A DNA stretch of 64,000 nt from Desulfosporosinus lacus DSM 15449. Lineage in GTDB: Bacteria; Bacillota; Desulfitobacteriia; Desulfitobacteriales; Desulfitobacteriaceae. Below, one piece after another: positions 7,251-16,589 of this stretch (its first letter is position 1; each line of letters starts with the position of its first letter). The stretch covers positions 62,001 through 126,000 of the forward strand of contig NZ_FQXJ01000016.1 in the NCBI RefSeq assembly GCF_900129935.1, given 5' to 3'. The notes under the pieces were generated by a model, which searched no databases, was not told the origin of the DNA, and saw only the letters and a program-made list of their open reading frames with translations. Made by a program: the position numbers and the translations under genes.

Positions 7251-7530
7251 TATTGAAGCTGAGTCCGATCAACAGCAAAATGCAGCTAATGCCGCAGAAG
7301 GTTCAATTCCATTTACCGATCTTTTTTCGTCTCAATTTATGCAACAGTACACACAGTTTGATTCCATTGACGAGTTGCTGTCATCTGGTGGATTTGAAGT
7401 AAATTCTGAAGAAGATTATGAGGCTATCTCAGATGAAGACATAGATGCTCATGTAGTAAAAACTACCAAATTTAATTCTTGGAAAGAAATGCTAACGAAC
7501 GCGATAGCAACCGAATTTACTATGAAATAG
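7231..7530 (+). CDS. Small acidic protein of unknown function
   Basis: About 99 residues from a TTG at 7231 with an AGGGAGAGG site at good spacing; a GTG at 7222 is the alternative. The C-terminal two thirds (FTDLFSSQFMQQYTQFDSIDEL..SGGFEVNSEEDYEAISDEDIDAHVVKTTKFNSWKEML, described here in pieces) is strongly acidic with regular aromatic residues and looks like a compact helical domain. Similar small proteins occur in clostridia without known role. It overlaps the FRG remnant, which suggests the two were once linked. A strong terminator follows. I do not recognise a function. Confidence 0.6.
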   Translation: MREDFNNIEAESDQQQNAANAAEGSIPFTDLFSSQFMQQYTQFDSIDELLSSGGFEVNSEEDYEAISDEDIDAHVVKTTKFNSWKEMLTNAIATEFTMK

Positions 7531-7573
7531 GTTGTTATGGAAAATTGCTTTTTCTTGATTGGTGTTCAATATT

Positions 7574-7615
7574 AAACAAGGTGTTCCGCTAAACAACGAA
7601 ACACCTTGTTTTTGA
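7574..7615 (+). terminator. Intrinsic terminator after the small acidic gene
   Basis: A perfect 12-bp stem, AAACAAGGTGTT (7574-7585) with AACACCTTGTTT (7600-7611), then TTTTTG. Oriented for the plus-strand gene ending at 7530, and possibly also used by the opposing dbpA transcript. Confidence 0.8.
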
Positions 7616-7661
7616 GTGTTCGGCACTTTACCGAGAGTTGAGATCTAAATCAGGGCTCCTT

Positions 7662-9107
7662 TTACCTGTCCGCTTTGCTTACCTTCCGAAGCCGGCCCTT
7701 AATCGGAGTGTTTTGCAGATTCTGCAACACCAACTCCCCTTTATTGTTTAAGATTTCGACAAAGGTTGATACATCCAGGATATTGATGATCCCGATATCT
7801 GCCGCAGTTATGCCCTCAATACTGCAAAGCGTGCCCACAATATCGACGGGCCTCATCTTTGTTTTCTTCCCGGCATTCACATGGATCTTCATGATTTCGG
7901 TGCTCAGCTGCACGCCTTTTGTTTCCTTGATTTCTGGCAACGCATTGTTTTTCTCCATAAAATCTGGTTTCGACTTATGTACCGTTTCTTCTTCCGGTCT
8001 TTCCTTTAAAAGAATCTCTTTGCCGATGTAGTCGTGGATTTCCTTTAAAAACTTATCTTCATTTTTGGTAACAAAGGTTATGGCTTTACCCAGTTTGTTG
8101 ACTCGGCCTGTTCTTCCGATCCGATGAACATAGCTTTCTCGGTCGTATGGGATGTCATAATTGATGACCAAGGTAATGTCCTCTATATCCAGACCTCTCG
8201 AGGCAACATCTGTCGCACATAGATATCTAAAATACCCTTGTTTAAAATCCTTCATAACATTCAATCGATCTCGTTGTTCCATTCCGCCATGAATCTTCTC
8301 ACAAGCATAGTCCAGCTTCACGAGTTCAGTGTAAACTTCATCAACCGTTTGTTTAGTATTGCAAAATATCATGCAGCTGTCCGGGTTTTCAATAATCGTC
8401 AGATCTCTCAAAAGTTTCATCTTGTCTGTCTGATCGACAAGATATCTTTCCTGAGTGATCCGATCTGCCGCCGGATTCTGTTCTTCGATTTCCACGCGGA
8501 TGGGATTTTTCATAATCTTACTGCATAAAACATTGATGTCTTGGGGCATTGTCGCTGACAATAAAATGGTCACCCGCTCTTGAGACAAGTTGGCAATGAT
8601 CGTTTCGATTTGCTCGATAAAACCCATATTCAGCATCTCATCTGCTTCATCGATGACCAGGTATTTTATATTTGATATATCCAAGGTCCCTCTTTCGATA
8701 TGATCGATCAAGCGACCCGGGGTTCCAACCACAACATGGGTTTTTTGTTTAAGTTCTTTTTCCTGAACATGAAAAGGGTACTTCCCAAAAATTGCTGCTA
8801 CTTTTATTCTTCTAAATCTGCCGATATGAAACAGATCTTCTTTGACCTGAACTGCAAGTTCTCTGGTGGGGGTAAGCACTAATGCCTGGGGTTTATTCTG
8901 CTCCCAATCCACTAATTCACAAATAGGAATGGCAAAGGCCGCCGTCTTTCCGCTTCCGGTCTGGGACTTGACGATGATATCCTTTTGGGCCAAGACAGCC
9001 GGGATCACCTGCTCCTGGACTTTAGTGGGACTGGTGAAATTCAATAAGCTAATTGCTTTTAATAACTCACTACTTAATTGATAGTCGTTAAAATTACCCT
9101 TGTTCAT
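7662..9107 (-). CDS. dbpA: DEAD-box ATP-dependent RNA helicase DbpA/YxiN
   Basis: A 481-residue RNA helicase. It has a Q motif near the N-terminus (FTSPTKVQ), motif I SQTGSGKT, Ia PTRELAVQ, II DEAD (VIDEADEML), III SAT, and VI HRIGRTGR. The last ~75 residues (KMRPVDIVGTL..GRLRKV) form the DbpA-type RRM-like RNA-binding domain, which in DbpA/YxiN recognises hairpin 92 of 23S rRNA. The role is therefore ATP-driven remodelling during 50S subunit assembly. The length equals that of YxiN. The start at 9107 has only a weak GAGAG site. It is monocistronic, flanked by terminators on both sides. Confidence 0.92.
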   Translation of the reverse strand: MNKGNFNDYQLSSELLKAISLLNFTSPTKVQEQVIPAVLAQKDIIVKSQTGSGKTAAFAIPICELVDWEQNKPQALVLTPTRELAVQVKEDLFHIGRFRRIKVAAIFGKYPFHVQEKELKQKTHVVVGTPGRLIDHIERGTLDISNIKYLVIDEADEMLNMGFIEQIETIIANLSQERVTILLSATMPQDINVLCSKIMKNPIRVEIEEQNPAADRITQERYLVDQTDKMKLLRDLTIIENPDSCMIFCNTKQTVDEVYTELVKLDYACEKIHGGMEQRDRLNVMKDFKQGYFRYLCATDVASRGLDIEDITLVINYDIPYDRESYVHRIGRTGRVNKLGKAITFVTKNEDKFLKEIHDYIGKEILLKERPEEETVHKSKPDFMEKNNALPEIKETKGVQLSTEIMKIHVNAGKKTKMRPVDIVGTLCSIEGITAADIGIINILDVSTFVEILNNKGELVLQNLQNTPIKGRLRKVSKADR

Positions 9108-9277
9108 TTAGAGGTCTCTCTTTCATTATGCGTTTCCTGATACTGGCTTTCAAAGTATAAGATTACTAAACACAGTTTAAATAATCCAAACTAAATTATA
9201 ATGCAAATTCATATTTAAGCAAATTTATGCTTATCTTCTTGAAATCCCCTCTGAATCCCGCAGTTCTCGGAACAGCC

Positions 9278-9312
9278 CAAAAAGGCCTTAGGAGTTTGCG
9301 CTCCTAAGGCCT
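9278..9312 (-). terminator. Intrinsic terminator of the mntA-hepT unit
   Basis: A perfect 12-bp stem, AGGCCTTAGGAG/CTCCTAAGGCCT, with loop TTTGCG (9283-9312), followed on the minus strand by TTTTTGGG. It lies 45 bases after the hepT remnant stop codon. Confidence 0.8.
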
Positions 9313-9355
9313 GGCTTCTCTAAGCGGGATAGCTGATACTCATAGATTTGCTGAG

Positions 9356-9601
9356 TTAAAAAAATCTGTTTATCACTGCCTGGATAAACCCTTTTATATC
9401 CTTAAGGTTTTCTTGTAAAATCCGATAAATCTCAGCGTCATCAACCTCTTGGTACAGGTTCACAATTCGATTGCGGAACTTCACCATTTGCACTAGCGAG
9501 TGTTCTTTATCTTTATCCAATATCCCATGTTTTATTAATAGCTTAACAGCTTCTGCAGATGTATTGGGGATTCCCCACCGCTCTCTTGCTACTACCACCA
9601 T
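9356..9601 (-). pseudogene. hepT: Truncated HepT-like HEPN toxin lacking its N-terminus and catalytic His
   Basis: An 81-residue frame starting at an ATG with a perfect AGGAGG site inside the upstream mntA coding sequence. It matches only the C-terminal half of HepT (DUF86), which is normally about 135-140 residues: ERWGIPNTSAEAVKLLIKHG, then the HEPN motif region, then a helical tail. The RNase motif RN..VHxY reads RNRIVNLY, so the catalytic His is replaced by Asn. With about 55 N-terminal residues missing and the active site changed, toxin activity is unlikely. It overlaps mntA by 59 bases in another frame, consistent with an internal deletion that fused the pair. Confidence 0.7.
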
Positions 9602-10013
9602 GACTGTATTCCTCCTTAAGAGCCAACTCGTAATCTCGAGCGAATACTGCATACTTAACTGCATAGTCAGGATAAGCCTTTATCACACATTCAATAAAAT
9701 CGCTATGTTTTACATAATCTCCCTCGTAAAGAAGCATGCCTTCCCGGAGTGCACGAAATTGTAAAGCGATAGGTGAGCGATTAAGATTTACCAAATCTAT
9801 TCGATCATGACCAATATGAAGGCTTAAGGCTCCATCCAGCTCCAACTCTTCCGATAATGTAACTGGGCGAGTAAAAACTACCCCCAAATCAATGTCACTC
9901 TGTGGATGCTCAAACTCTGTCCCAAGTGATCCAAATAAATAAACAGCAGCTATCTCAACTCGGGCCCGAAAAAATTCTTTCCATGATTGCAGCTCCACGG
10001 GTACCTTTCGCAT
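9543..10013 (-). CDS. mntA: MntA-type nucleotidyltransferase antitoxin
   Basis: A 156-residue minimal nucleotidyltransferase. The motif GSLG..SDIDLGV at about residues 28-44 is the GSx10DxD signature of MntA, which inactivates its partner HepT by adding AMP to a tyrosine. A third acidic residue follows in DRIDLVNLN. The frame begins at 10049, but the ATG at 10013 has an AAGGGGGG site and starts at the family N-terminus. The C-terminal 20 residues are not family-like and are read from sequence that also encodes the hepT remnant, as expected after a deletion at the junction. The enzyme core looks intact while the toxin does not. Confidence 0.8.
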   Translation of the reverse strand: MRKVPVELQSWKEFFRARVEIAAVYLFGSLGTEFEHPQSDIDLGVVFTRPVTLSEELELDGALSLHIGHDRIDLVNLNRSPIALQFRALREGMLLYEGDYVKHSDFIECVIKAYPDYAVKYAVFARDYELALKEEYSHGGSSKRAVGNPQYICRSC

Positions 10014-10119
10014 AGATATGTCCCCCCTTGTCCCATTATAGCATGGCATATGTGAACAAAAAAGGCATATGGAAAAATTTTACTATCGCGATATCCGTCA
10101 CTCAAGACAATTCGATTAT

Positions 10120-11082
10120 TTAAAACAAATGACAGGCGACCCAATGGCCGGGAGAAACTTCTTTCAGTTTCGGTGCATTTAGTTTACAAGGTCCAAACTC
10201 CTTAAAACAGCGGGAACTGAAGCGGCAGCCGGCGGGCGGGTTAATCGGACTGGGCACGTCGCCCTTTAAGATAATGCGTTCTTTTTTCTCCGAATTAATG
10301 ACGGGAATAGCCGAAAGCAAAGCCTGAGTGTAAGGGTTCAGTGGGTTGGCGTAAAGCTCTTTTTTCGGAGCGATTTCAACCAGTTTCCCCAAGTACATTA
10401 CCCCTACCCTGTCGCTGATGTGTTTGACTACCCCTAAGCCATGAGCAATAAACAGATAAGTAAGCTTAAACTCTTCCTTTAAATCATCTAGCAGATTTAA
10501 GACCTGGGCTTGGATGGAAACGTCCAGGGCGGAAACCGGCTCATCACAGACGATTAGCTTGGGCTCCACAGCCAGGGCACGGGCAATCCCCACCCGCTGC
10601 CTCTGACCGCCGGAGAACTCATGCGGAAAGCGGTTGCGCTGGTGTCTTGCCAGACCCACACAGTTTAAGAGAAAGATGACCCGCTCTTCCACTTCACTCA
10701 TCGGAAGCAGCTTGTTGATGATGATCGGTTCGGCGATGATATCCCCAACTGTCATTCTGGGATTCAAAGAAGCGTACGGATCCTGGAAAATCATCTGGAT
10801 ATCCTTACAATAGGAACGGCGCTGTTTCTTATTTAGAGCAGACAGTTCCTTGCCCTCAAAAAATATCTTTCCGCTTGTAGGACTGTAGAGATTGACCAGT
10901 ATTTTACCCAGGGTTGTTTTCCCGCAACCCGATTCACCAACTAAGCCGAAGGCCTCCCCTTTGTTAATGGTTAAGGACACTTCATCAACTGCTTTCAAAA
11001 CGGAAACGGGCTTGCCGCGCCAATCAGTATCAATGGTAAAATACTTGGAAAGGTCTTGAACTTTCATTAATACTTCGTTCAT
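10120..11082 (-). CDS. oppF: Oligopeptide ABC transporter ATPase OppF (system 1)
   Basis: A 320-residue ABC ATPase of the Opp/Dpp class. It has Walker A GESGCGKT, signature [14 protein letters not shown], Walker [13 protein letters not shown], and the C-terminal oligopeptide/dipeptide extension [18 protein letters not shown] with the Cys cluster typical of OppF/DppF. It hydrolyses ATP to drive peptide import together with OppD. Its ATG overlaps the oppD stop by four bases (ATGA), indicating coupled translation. It is the last gene of a five-gene minus-strand operon (oppA-B-C-D-F). The substrate, peptides or another small solute such as nickel complexes, is not decided by the ATPase. Confidence 0.9.
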   Translation of the reverse strand: MNEVLMKVQDLSKYFTIDTDWRGKPVSVLKAVDEVSLTINKGEAFGLVGESGCGKTTLGKILVNLYSPTSGKIFFEGKELSALNKKQRRSYCKDIQMIFQDPYASLNPRMTVGDIIAEPIIINKLLPMSEVEERVIFLLNCVGLARHQRNRFPHEFSGGQRQRVGIARALAVEPKLIVCDEPVSALDVSIQAQVLNLLDDLKEEFKLTYLFIAHGLGVVKHISDRVGVMYLGKLVEIAPKKELYANPLNPYTQALLSAIPVINSEKKERIILKGDVPSPINPPAGCRFSSRCFKEFGPCKLNAPKLKEVSPGHWVACHLF

Positions 11083-12065
11083 TTTGCGCTCAATTCCCCT
11101 TCCTCGGCTTTGTCATATAAAAAGCAACGTACCTTGTGCCCATTTATCTCTTGCAACTCCGGCATTTCTTTAGTGCAACGTTCCATGCAACGGTCGCAAC
11201 GGTCGGAAAAGGAACATCCTGGCGGCATATGCAAGGGGTTAGGCACCATACCTTTGATCATGAATAAATGTTCATCACTCTCATTATCGATTTGAGGAAT
11301 AGATTGCAGCAAACCCACGGTGTAAGGATGTTGAGGGTGCTCAAAAAGGGTCTTTACGTCGGCTTCCTCCACAATTTTACCGCAGTACATTACGATAACC
11401 CGATCGGCTGCTTCGTAAACAACGCCTAAATCATGGGTAATGAGCAGAACAGCCATATTAAACTTTTCCCTCATTTGATAAAGCAGCTCCAGAATTTGAG
11501 CCTGAATTGTTACGTCCAGTGCCGTAGTGGGTTCGTCGGCAATCAAAAGATCCGGTTCGCAGGAAAGTGCCATAGCGGTCATGACTCTCTGGCGCATTCC
11601 ACCACTCATTTGATGGGGATAGTCGTTGGCACGTTCGGCCGGGGAAGGTATGCCCACTGTATCCAGCATTTCAACAGTACGTGCCAGGGCTTCTTTTTTG
11701 GACATTTTCATATGAGTCATAATGTTTTCCATGATCTGATCCTTGATACGCCAAACCGGATTTAAAGAGGTCATCGGTTCTTGGAATATCATTGAGATCT
11801 TATTGCCACGGATTTCTTGCAGTTCTTTTTGGCTCAACTTAGTCAAATCCTGAGATTTAAATAAGATTTCTCCGCCGGCAACTCCGCCCGGTTTCTGGAT
11901 TAGTCCCATAAGGGAAAGGGATGTCACGCTTTTTCCTGAGCCGGATTCGCCAACAATGGCCAGAATCTCGCCTTTATCTATAGTAAAACTGACATCATCG
12001 ACGGCCCTTACAGTGCCACGTTTCAGTTTGAATTCCGTTCTTAAATTTTTAACTTCCAGTAACAT
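11079..12065 (-). CDS. oppD: Oligopeptide ABC transporter ATPase OppD (system 1)
   Basis: A 328-residue ABC ATPase with Walker A GESGSGKS, signature [14 protein letters not shown], Walker [13 protein letters not shown] and the C-terminal Cys-containing extension [14 protein letters not shown]. It pairs with OppF as the asymmetric nucleotide-binding dimer. The frame opens at a GTG (12077), but the ATG at 12065, starting MLLEVKNL, has a GGTGG site at normal spacing and matches family N-termini. It follows oppC with almost no gap and overlaps oppF. A second, separate opp operon exists at 21.8-27.2 kb. Confidence 0.9.
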   Translation of the reverse strand: MLLEVKNLRTEFKLKRGTVRAVDDVSFTIDKGEILAIVGESGSGKSVTSLSLMGLIQKPGGVAGGEILFKSQDLTKLSQKELQEIRGNKISMIFQEPMTSLNPVWRIKDQIMENIMTHMKMSKKEALARTVEMLDTVGIPSPAERANDYPHQMSGGMRQRVMTAMALSCEPDLLIADEPTTALDVTIQAQILELLYQMREKFNMAVLLITHDLGVVYEAADRVIVMYCGKIVEEADVKTLFEHPQHPYTVGLLQSIPQIDNESDEHLFMIKGMVPNPLHMPPGCSFSDRCDRCMERCTKEMPELQEINGHKVRCFLYDKAEEGELSAK

Positions 12066-12079
12066 CCTATTCACCACCC

Positions 12080-13012
12080 TTATTTTATTCTGGATTTCGG
12101 ATCTAGGGCATCTCGAAGTCCGTCGCCAAAGAGGTTAAACGCCAGTACAGTAATGGTGATAGCAATACCGGGGAAAATCAGTGTATAGGGTGCAGTGAAA
12201 ATAAAACCCCTTGCTCTGCCCAGCATATCGCCCCACTCGGCAAACGGTGGCTGAACACCCAAACCTAAAAAGCCAAGTGCCGCAGTGTCTAGCACAGCAC
12301 TGGATATACCCAGGGTGGCCCGGACGACAATTAGGGAAATAATATTCGGCAAAATATGCTTGAAAATAATACGACTGTCTCCATTGCCAATGACCCTTGC
12401 AGCTTGGACATAGTCATTTTCTTTGACTGAGAGAATACTTCCTCGAACTATTCGGGCATATTCCGGAATGGAAACTAGACCGATGGCAATGACTGCCTTG
12501 TCCAATCCTTTGCCCAGCGCCGCCATAAAGGCGATGGCCAGCAAAATAGACGGAATAGCCAGCATTACATCCATTGTCCTCATAATGAGAGCATCCGTCT
12601 TGCCCCCGCGGTACCCCGCAATGGATCCTAACAGAACTCCGATGGAAAGAGAAATCGCAACGGCCGTAACTCCCACAAACAGTGAGATCTTTGTGCCGTC
12701 AATAATTCTGCTGAACACGTCTCTGCCCAGTTGATCCGTGCCAAACCAGTGCTCGGCATTTGGCCAGATAAAGCTTTTAGTCATATCGGAATAATTGGGA
12801 TCATAGGGCAATATCTGTATTCCTATTAGCTCACTTATCCATACAGTAATGGCAATCAGGGCCAGCAAAGCGATGATAACCAGACCAACAACTGCGGCCT
12901 TATTCTGCTTAAGGGTTTCCCACATTTCTTTCAGCTGCGATTCCGGTTTCTCCACATATTCTGCAGCCTGTATCAAATTCTCAGCTGAATTCGCACTATT
13001 ATCTTTAGCCAC
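12080..13012 (-). CDS. oppC: Oligopeptide ABC transporter permease OppC (system 1)
   Basis: A 310-residue inner-membrane permease. It has a hydrophilic N-terminal tail of about 35 residues, a first helix (AVVGLVIIALLALIAIT), the periplasmic segment HWFGTDQLGRDVFSR that marks the OppC/DppC subfamily, and four or five further helices. The EAA loop (YVQAARVIGNGDSRIIFKHILPN) contacts the ATPases. It forms the translocation pore with OppB. It starts 3 bases after oppB, so translation is coupled. Confidence 0.9.
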   Translation of the reverse strand: MAKDNSANSAENLIQAAEYVEKPESQLKEMWETLKQNKAAVVGLVIIALLALIAITVWISELIGIQILPYDPNYSDMTKSFIWPNAEHWFGTDQLGRDVFSRIIDGTKISLFVGVTAVAISLSIGVLLGSIAGYRGGKTDALIMRTMDVMLAIPSILLAIAFMAALGKGLDKAVIAIGLVSIPEYARIVRGSILSVKENDYVQAARVIGNGDSRIIFKHILPNIISLIVVRATLGISSAVLDTAALGFLGLGVQPPFAEWGDMLGRARGFIFTAPYTLIFPGIAITITVLAFNLFGDGLRDALDPKSRIK

Positions 13013-13015
13013 AAG

Positions 13016-14032
13016 CTACACCTCTTTTTTAGAATATTTAATACGTGGATCAAGGAATGCATAGAACACATCAACAATCAAGTTTACAAGCACGAAAATT
13101 GAAGCAATGAGCAAGACAACCCCCTGCACCACAGGAAAATCCGATTTTAGGATGCAGGCCACGGTGTAGGCACCGATCCCGGGCCAGGAGAACACTGTTT
13201 CCGTTAGCACAGCACCGCCGAGAAGACTGCCAAGTTGCAGTCCAATAACCGTGACGATGGGAATCAAGCCATTGCGAAGAGCATGCCTGATAATCACTCT
13301 GCCTTCTGAAATTCCTTTGGCTCTGGCAGTGCGAATAAAATCCTGCTGCAAGGTTTCCAGCATACTAGAGCGGGTCATTCTGGCAATGATGGCCATGGAA
13401 TACATTGCCAGGGCACTTGCCGGCAGCACCAAATGCCGAAAAGCATCCTTAAAGCCGTCCATATTGTTTGTCATCAGACTGTCAATTAAATAAAAACCCG
13501 TAATATCTAACGGCTGCAACAAAGGGTCAATTCTTCCGCTCGAGGGAAGCCAATGCAAGGTGCCTGAAAAGAAAATAATCAGCAAAATACCAAGCCAGAA
13601 AATCGGCATTGAAACGCCGATGAGAGCAATAAACATACCGGCATTATCGAAAATTGAGTTCTTTTTCACCGCAGAAATCACACCAATAAGGATACCGAAA
13701 AAAGAAGCAAGCATTATAGCAACTAAAGCCAACTCGATTGTGGCCGGAAAACGGGCAAAAATCTCTTTAGTGACGGGCATCTTGGTATAGTAAGAAGTAC
13801 CTAGATCGCCGGTTAGAGCACCTGTAATATAATGAAAATACTGCAGGTAAATCGGATCATTCAGTCCATTTGCCTGTCGCCACACCTCGACAGCTTCCTG
13901 CGTTGCGTGCTGGCCCAAAACAATCGGAGCGGGATCCGGTGAAAAGACGCGCATGATGAGAAACACAATAATGGAAACCCCAATCAATACGGGAATTAAC
14001 ATCAAGATTCGTTTAAAGATATATTTGAGCAT
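13016..14032 (-). CDS. oppB: Oligopeptide ABC transporter permease OppB (system 1)
   Basis: A 338-residue permease with six predicted helices. The N-terminal helix (RILMLIPVLIGVSIIVFLIMR), DLGTSYYTKMPVT, and the EAA loop FIRTARAKGISEGRVIIRHALRNGLIPIVT are OppB/DppB hallmarks. The C-terminal segment ETVFSWPGIGAYTV is also conserved. It forms the heterodimeric pore with OppC. An intercistronic hairpin lies just upstream, between it and oppA, probably lowering expression of the membrane genes relative to the binding protein. Confidence 0.9.
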   Translation of the reverse strand: MLKYIFKRILMLIPVLIGVSIIVFLIMRVFSPDPAPIVLGQHATQEAVEVWRQANGLNDPIYLQYFHYITGALTGDLGTSYYTKMPVTKEIFARFPATIELALVAIMLASFFGILIGVISAVKKNSIFDNAGMFIALIGVSMPIFWLGILLIIFFSGTLHWLPSSGRIDPLLQPLDITGFYLIDSLMTNNMDGFKDAFRHLVLPASALAMYSMAIIARMTRSSMLETLQQDFIRTARAKGISEGRVIIRHALRNGLIPIVTVIGLQLGSLLGGAVLTETVFSWPGIGAYTVACILKSDFPVVQGVVLLIASIFVLVNLIVDVFYAFLDPRIKYSKKEV

Positions 14033-14061
14033 TTACAACAACCTTTCAGCAAAAAACAAAA

Positions 14062-14091
14062 CCGGGAACCGGTTTGAAGACCGGTTCTCGG
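14062..14091 (-). terminator. Intercistronic hairpin between oppA and oppB
   Basis: A GC-rich stem CCGAGAACCGGT/ACCGGTTCCCGG, with one G-U pair and loop CTTCAA, is followed on the minus strand by TTTTGTTTTTTGC. It lies inside the operon between the binding-protein gene and the permease gene. It is likely a partial terminator or 3'-end stabiliser giving more binding protein than permease. Confidence 0.7.
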
Positions 14092-14120
14092 CAGCCTAAA
14101 TTCACAATACGAAAACAGAG

Positions 14121-15683
14121 TTATTTCTTCGATACGCCAACAAACGGTGTAACACCGGTCATATGGAAGTAGAAATCACTAATATTCGGTCTGTAGGCAC
14201 AAAGTGTTTCAGCGTGGGAAATTGGAAGCCAAGCAGCGTCTGCAGCAGCCATTTTTTCCAGTTGGGTATAAATCGCAATGCGATCTGCACCGGCAGGAGT
14301 TTCCACACCCTTGACAATTAACTTATTAAATTCAGGATTTTTGTAGAGTGCAACGTTCATGGTGGGGTCTTCGTGAGCTAACAGATACATAAAGTTATCT
14401 GGGTCCCCGTTATCTCCGATCCAACCATAGAAGCAGATATCATAATTGCCTGCTTTTAATTTTTCCTTATAAGTTGTCCAGTCATAAGAATCGATAGTGC
14501 AGGTGACGCCTACTTTGGAAAGATACCCTTGAACCGCTTCAGCCAACGCTTGTCCTGTTGCTGAATTATAGGGTCTGGGGTTGGTGTAAGTCATCAATTT
14601 TACGGAAGTTAAGCCTGATGCTTTAATCGCTTTGGCAGCAGCCTCGACATCGTATGGTACTTGAGCGATGCTCTTGTCGTACCCTTCCATAAAGGTGGGC
14701 AGAACGGAAGTTGCAGGTTCGGAGTAACCTTGATAGAGGCTCTTCACCATTTCTGGGACATTGATAGACTGAGAAATAGCAGCCCGAAGCTTAGGATCGT
14801 TAAATGGTTTTTTGGATGTGTTGAAAGCCATGTAATTGATATTCATACCCGGGGCTTGGAAGATTTTATTGCCTGCGTCAGTGATCTGTTTAACCACAGT
14901 GGCATCAATACCATCAATCATATCAGCCTCGCCATTGTTTAAAGCAACTACGCGTGCTGAGTTGTCTTTAATAAATTTGAAAATAACATTCTTGGTAAGG
15001 GCCTTGGTTCCCCAGTATTCGTCATTGCGAACTAAAACAATGTTTTCGTCCTTTGCCCAATTTACAAACTTGTAAGGACCTGTACCAACCGGTGCCTGGT
15101 TCACATTGTTGTTATTGTCTTTTAAAGCCTTGGGGCTGATAATCGGTGCACTCATAACCATGGCCAGATTGGCGAGGAAAGGCGTGCTGGGAGCTGTCAG
15201 ATTGACTTTGACTGTGTTCTTGTCCACAACCTGAACATCTTTCACGGAACCGTAAACAAACGATGCGTAAGCCATGTCCGCAGTCACCTGGGGAGGCAAC
15301 TGGCGATCGATGTTAAACTTCACAGCATCGGCATCAAAATCAGTGCCGTCATGGAATTTTACGCCCTCTTGCAGATGGAACGTATATGTAAGGCCGTCCG
15401 GACTCACATCCCAACTTTTAGCAAGAGAAGGCTCAACCTTTGTGGAATCTTTGCTGTACTTTAGAAGCCCATCATAGATATTGATCATTACTTTAGCCGA
15501 CTCACCGTCGTCGACCATTGCCGGGTCCAGCCCTCTTGGCTCTGCGCCCTGAGCATAGATCAGGGTATCACTTGCCTTTGGTGCTGTGTCACTGCTTGCC
15601 TTAGGCCCTCCGCAGCCGGTCAAGGAAATCCCGACGAGAGCTACTGACAGAACAAGAGCAGCGATCCTTTTGAATTTCTTCAT
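14121..15683 (-). CDS. oppA: Oligopeptide ABC transporter substrate-binding lipoprotein OppA (system 1)
   Basis: A 520-residue SBP_bac_5 lipoprotein. The signal peptide has a KKFKR n-region, a hydrophobic core and the lipobox LTGC, so the mature Cys is near residue 23 and the protein is membrane-anchored outside the cell. Family motifs are EPRGLDPAMVDDGES near the mature N-terminus, YDGLLKY, AKSWDVSPDGLTYTFHLQEGVKFHDG and YGWIGDNGDPDNF. Class C binding proteins carry peptides, nickel complexes or sugars, and the ligand is not evident. The frame extends upstream to 15770, but the ATG at 15683 has a GGGGAG site and begins the signal peptide. It is the first gene of the operon. Confidence 0.9.
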   Translation of the reverse strand: MKKFKRIAALVLSVALVGISLTGCGGPKASSDTAPKASDTLIYAQGAEPRGLDPAMVDDGESAKVMINIYDGLLKYSKDSTKVEPSLAKSWDVSPDGLTYTFHLQEGVKFHDGTDFDADAVKFNIDRQLPPQVTADMAYASFVYGSVKDVQVVDKNTVKVNLTAPSTPFLANLAMVMSAPIISPKALKDNNNNVNQAPVGTGPYKFVNWAKDENIVLVRNDEYWGTKALTKNVIFKFIKDNSARVVALNNGEADMIDGIDATVVKQITDAGNKIFQAPGMNINYMAFNTSKKPFNDPKLRAAISQSINVPEMVKSLYQGYSEPATSVLPTFMEGYDKSIAQVPYDVEAAAKAIKASGLTSVKLMTYTNPRPYNSATGQALAEAVQGYLSKVGVTCTIDSYDWTTYKEKLKAGNYDICFYGWIGDNGDPDNFMYLLAHEDPTMNVALYKNPEFNKLIVKGVETPAGADRIAIYTQLEKMAAADAAWLPISHAETLCAYRPNISDFYFHMTGVTPFVGVSKK

Positions 15684-16272
15684 TTTTTTCTCCCCTTTTT
15701 TACTTTCTGATTTCAGAATACAATATACCGTCACTTTTTTAATAGTGACACCATAAAATTGTATGCGCAATACTTCATTTGCTAATAAAACTATAATTTC
15801 TATTTAATTATTTGATAATTGAAAATTACAAGCGGATATCCCCAATGTATGGTTACGTCACATTTTTTCATTACATATTCTTAGTATACTTCAGTTAATT
15901 TATACATTACTGTGTTGTATTACAGACCGTCTGACAAACCGACAAAAACTAAGTATATTTTATCTCCAATCTACACATTTGATCATTATAATTATATTCA
16001 TCTAATAAGTATTAACTTTAAAGTAACTTACTTCAATTGGAAAGATTCCTTTAATATAAAGAAAAGTTTTTCAGCAGATTATAACTTGGCTCAGGCAATA
16101 AGTGTTCAAGTGTCATAGCTTGATCATTGAGATCTTTTGCAGTAGGCCAATAACAGCCCATCACATTCAATACATAATACTTAGAATTTAAATGATTCTT
16201 AATCCCTAATTTCATTTCATAAGTCTGCCAAAAGATATATAATTAATTAAAATCACGAAAGAAGGTAGAACT
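15684..16272. other. AT-rich intergenic region upstream of oppA1
   Basis: About 590 bp without a supportable gene; the plus-strand frame at 15912-16118 has no ribosome site and no family look. A palindrome GTCACT-N8-AGTGAC at 15730-15749, about 50 bases before the oppA start, could be an operator or small leader hairpin. No riboswitch was recognised. The right end carries the GAAGG ribosome site of the next small gene. Confidence 0.5.
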
Positions 16273-16506
16273 ATGTCCGTCTCTTTAGTTTTTGTAAATA
16301 ACAAAATCGAGTTTGAATATGTCTCAGATCAAAATAAAATTTTTGTTTTTGATATCAAGAATGATAAGGCGTTACCAACTTATTCATTACCTGATAAATC
16401 TGCAGAACTCGATAAAGCTGCTTTCATTGATATTTGTCTGAATATCCGTAAACAAATTGACAAAGGAAGACAGACCTTGAAACAGCGTTCGCAAGCAAAT
16501 TTGTAA
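16273..16506 (+). CDS. Small protein of unknown function (77 aa)
   Basis: A 77-residue frame with a clear GAAAGAAGG ribosome site and ATG, followed by a strong terminator, so it looks like a real single-gene unit. The N-terminal half is beta-rich (SLVFVNNKIEFEYV..KIFVFDIKND); the C-terminal half is helical and basic (RKQIDKGRQTLKQRSQ). No signal peptide, membrane helix or cysteine. I do not recognise the family. Strands followed by a basic helix could bind nucleic acid, but this is only an impression. Confidence 0.6.
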   Translation: MSVSLVFVNNKIEFEYVSDQNKIFVFDIKNDKALPTYSLPDKSAELDKAAFIDICLNIRKQIDKGRQTLKQRSQANL

Positions 16507-16552
16507 ATTATGCAGCTGTGCCGTTAAAAGTAAACTCGTTCAATGAATTTCA

Positions 16553-16580
16553 AAAGCCCCAGCAATGCTGGGGCTTTCGC
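16553..16580. terminator. Terminator hairpin after the 77-aa gene
   Basis: Perfect 11-bp stem AAAGCCCCAGC/GCTGGGGCTTT with loop AAT (16553-16577). A-runs and T-runs flank both sides, so it can serve the plus-strand gene and the converging minus-strand remnant. Confidence 0.8.
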
Positions 16581-16589
16581 CGTAAGACC

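Noticed and set aside
15912-16118. A 68-codon plus-strand frame upstream of oppA1
   Set aside because: AT-rich, without ribosome site, and no recognisable protein pattern.
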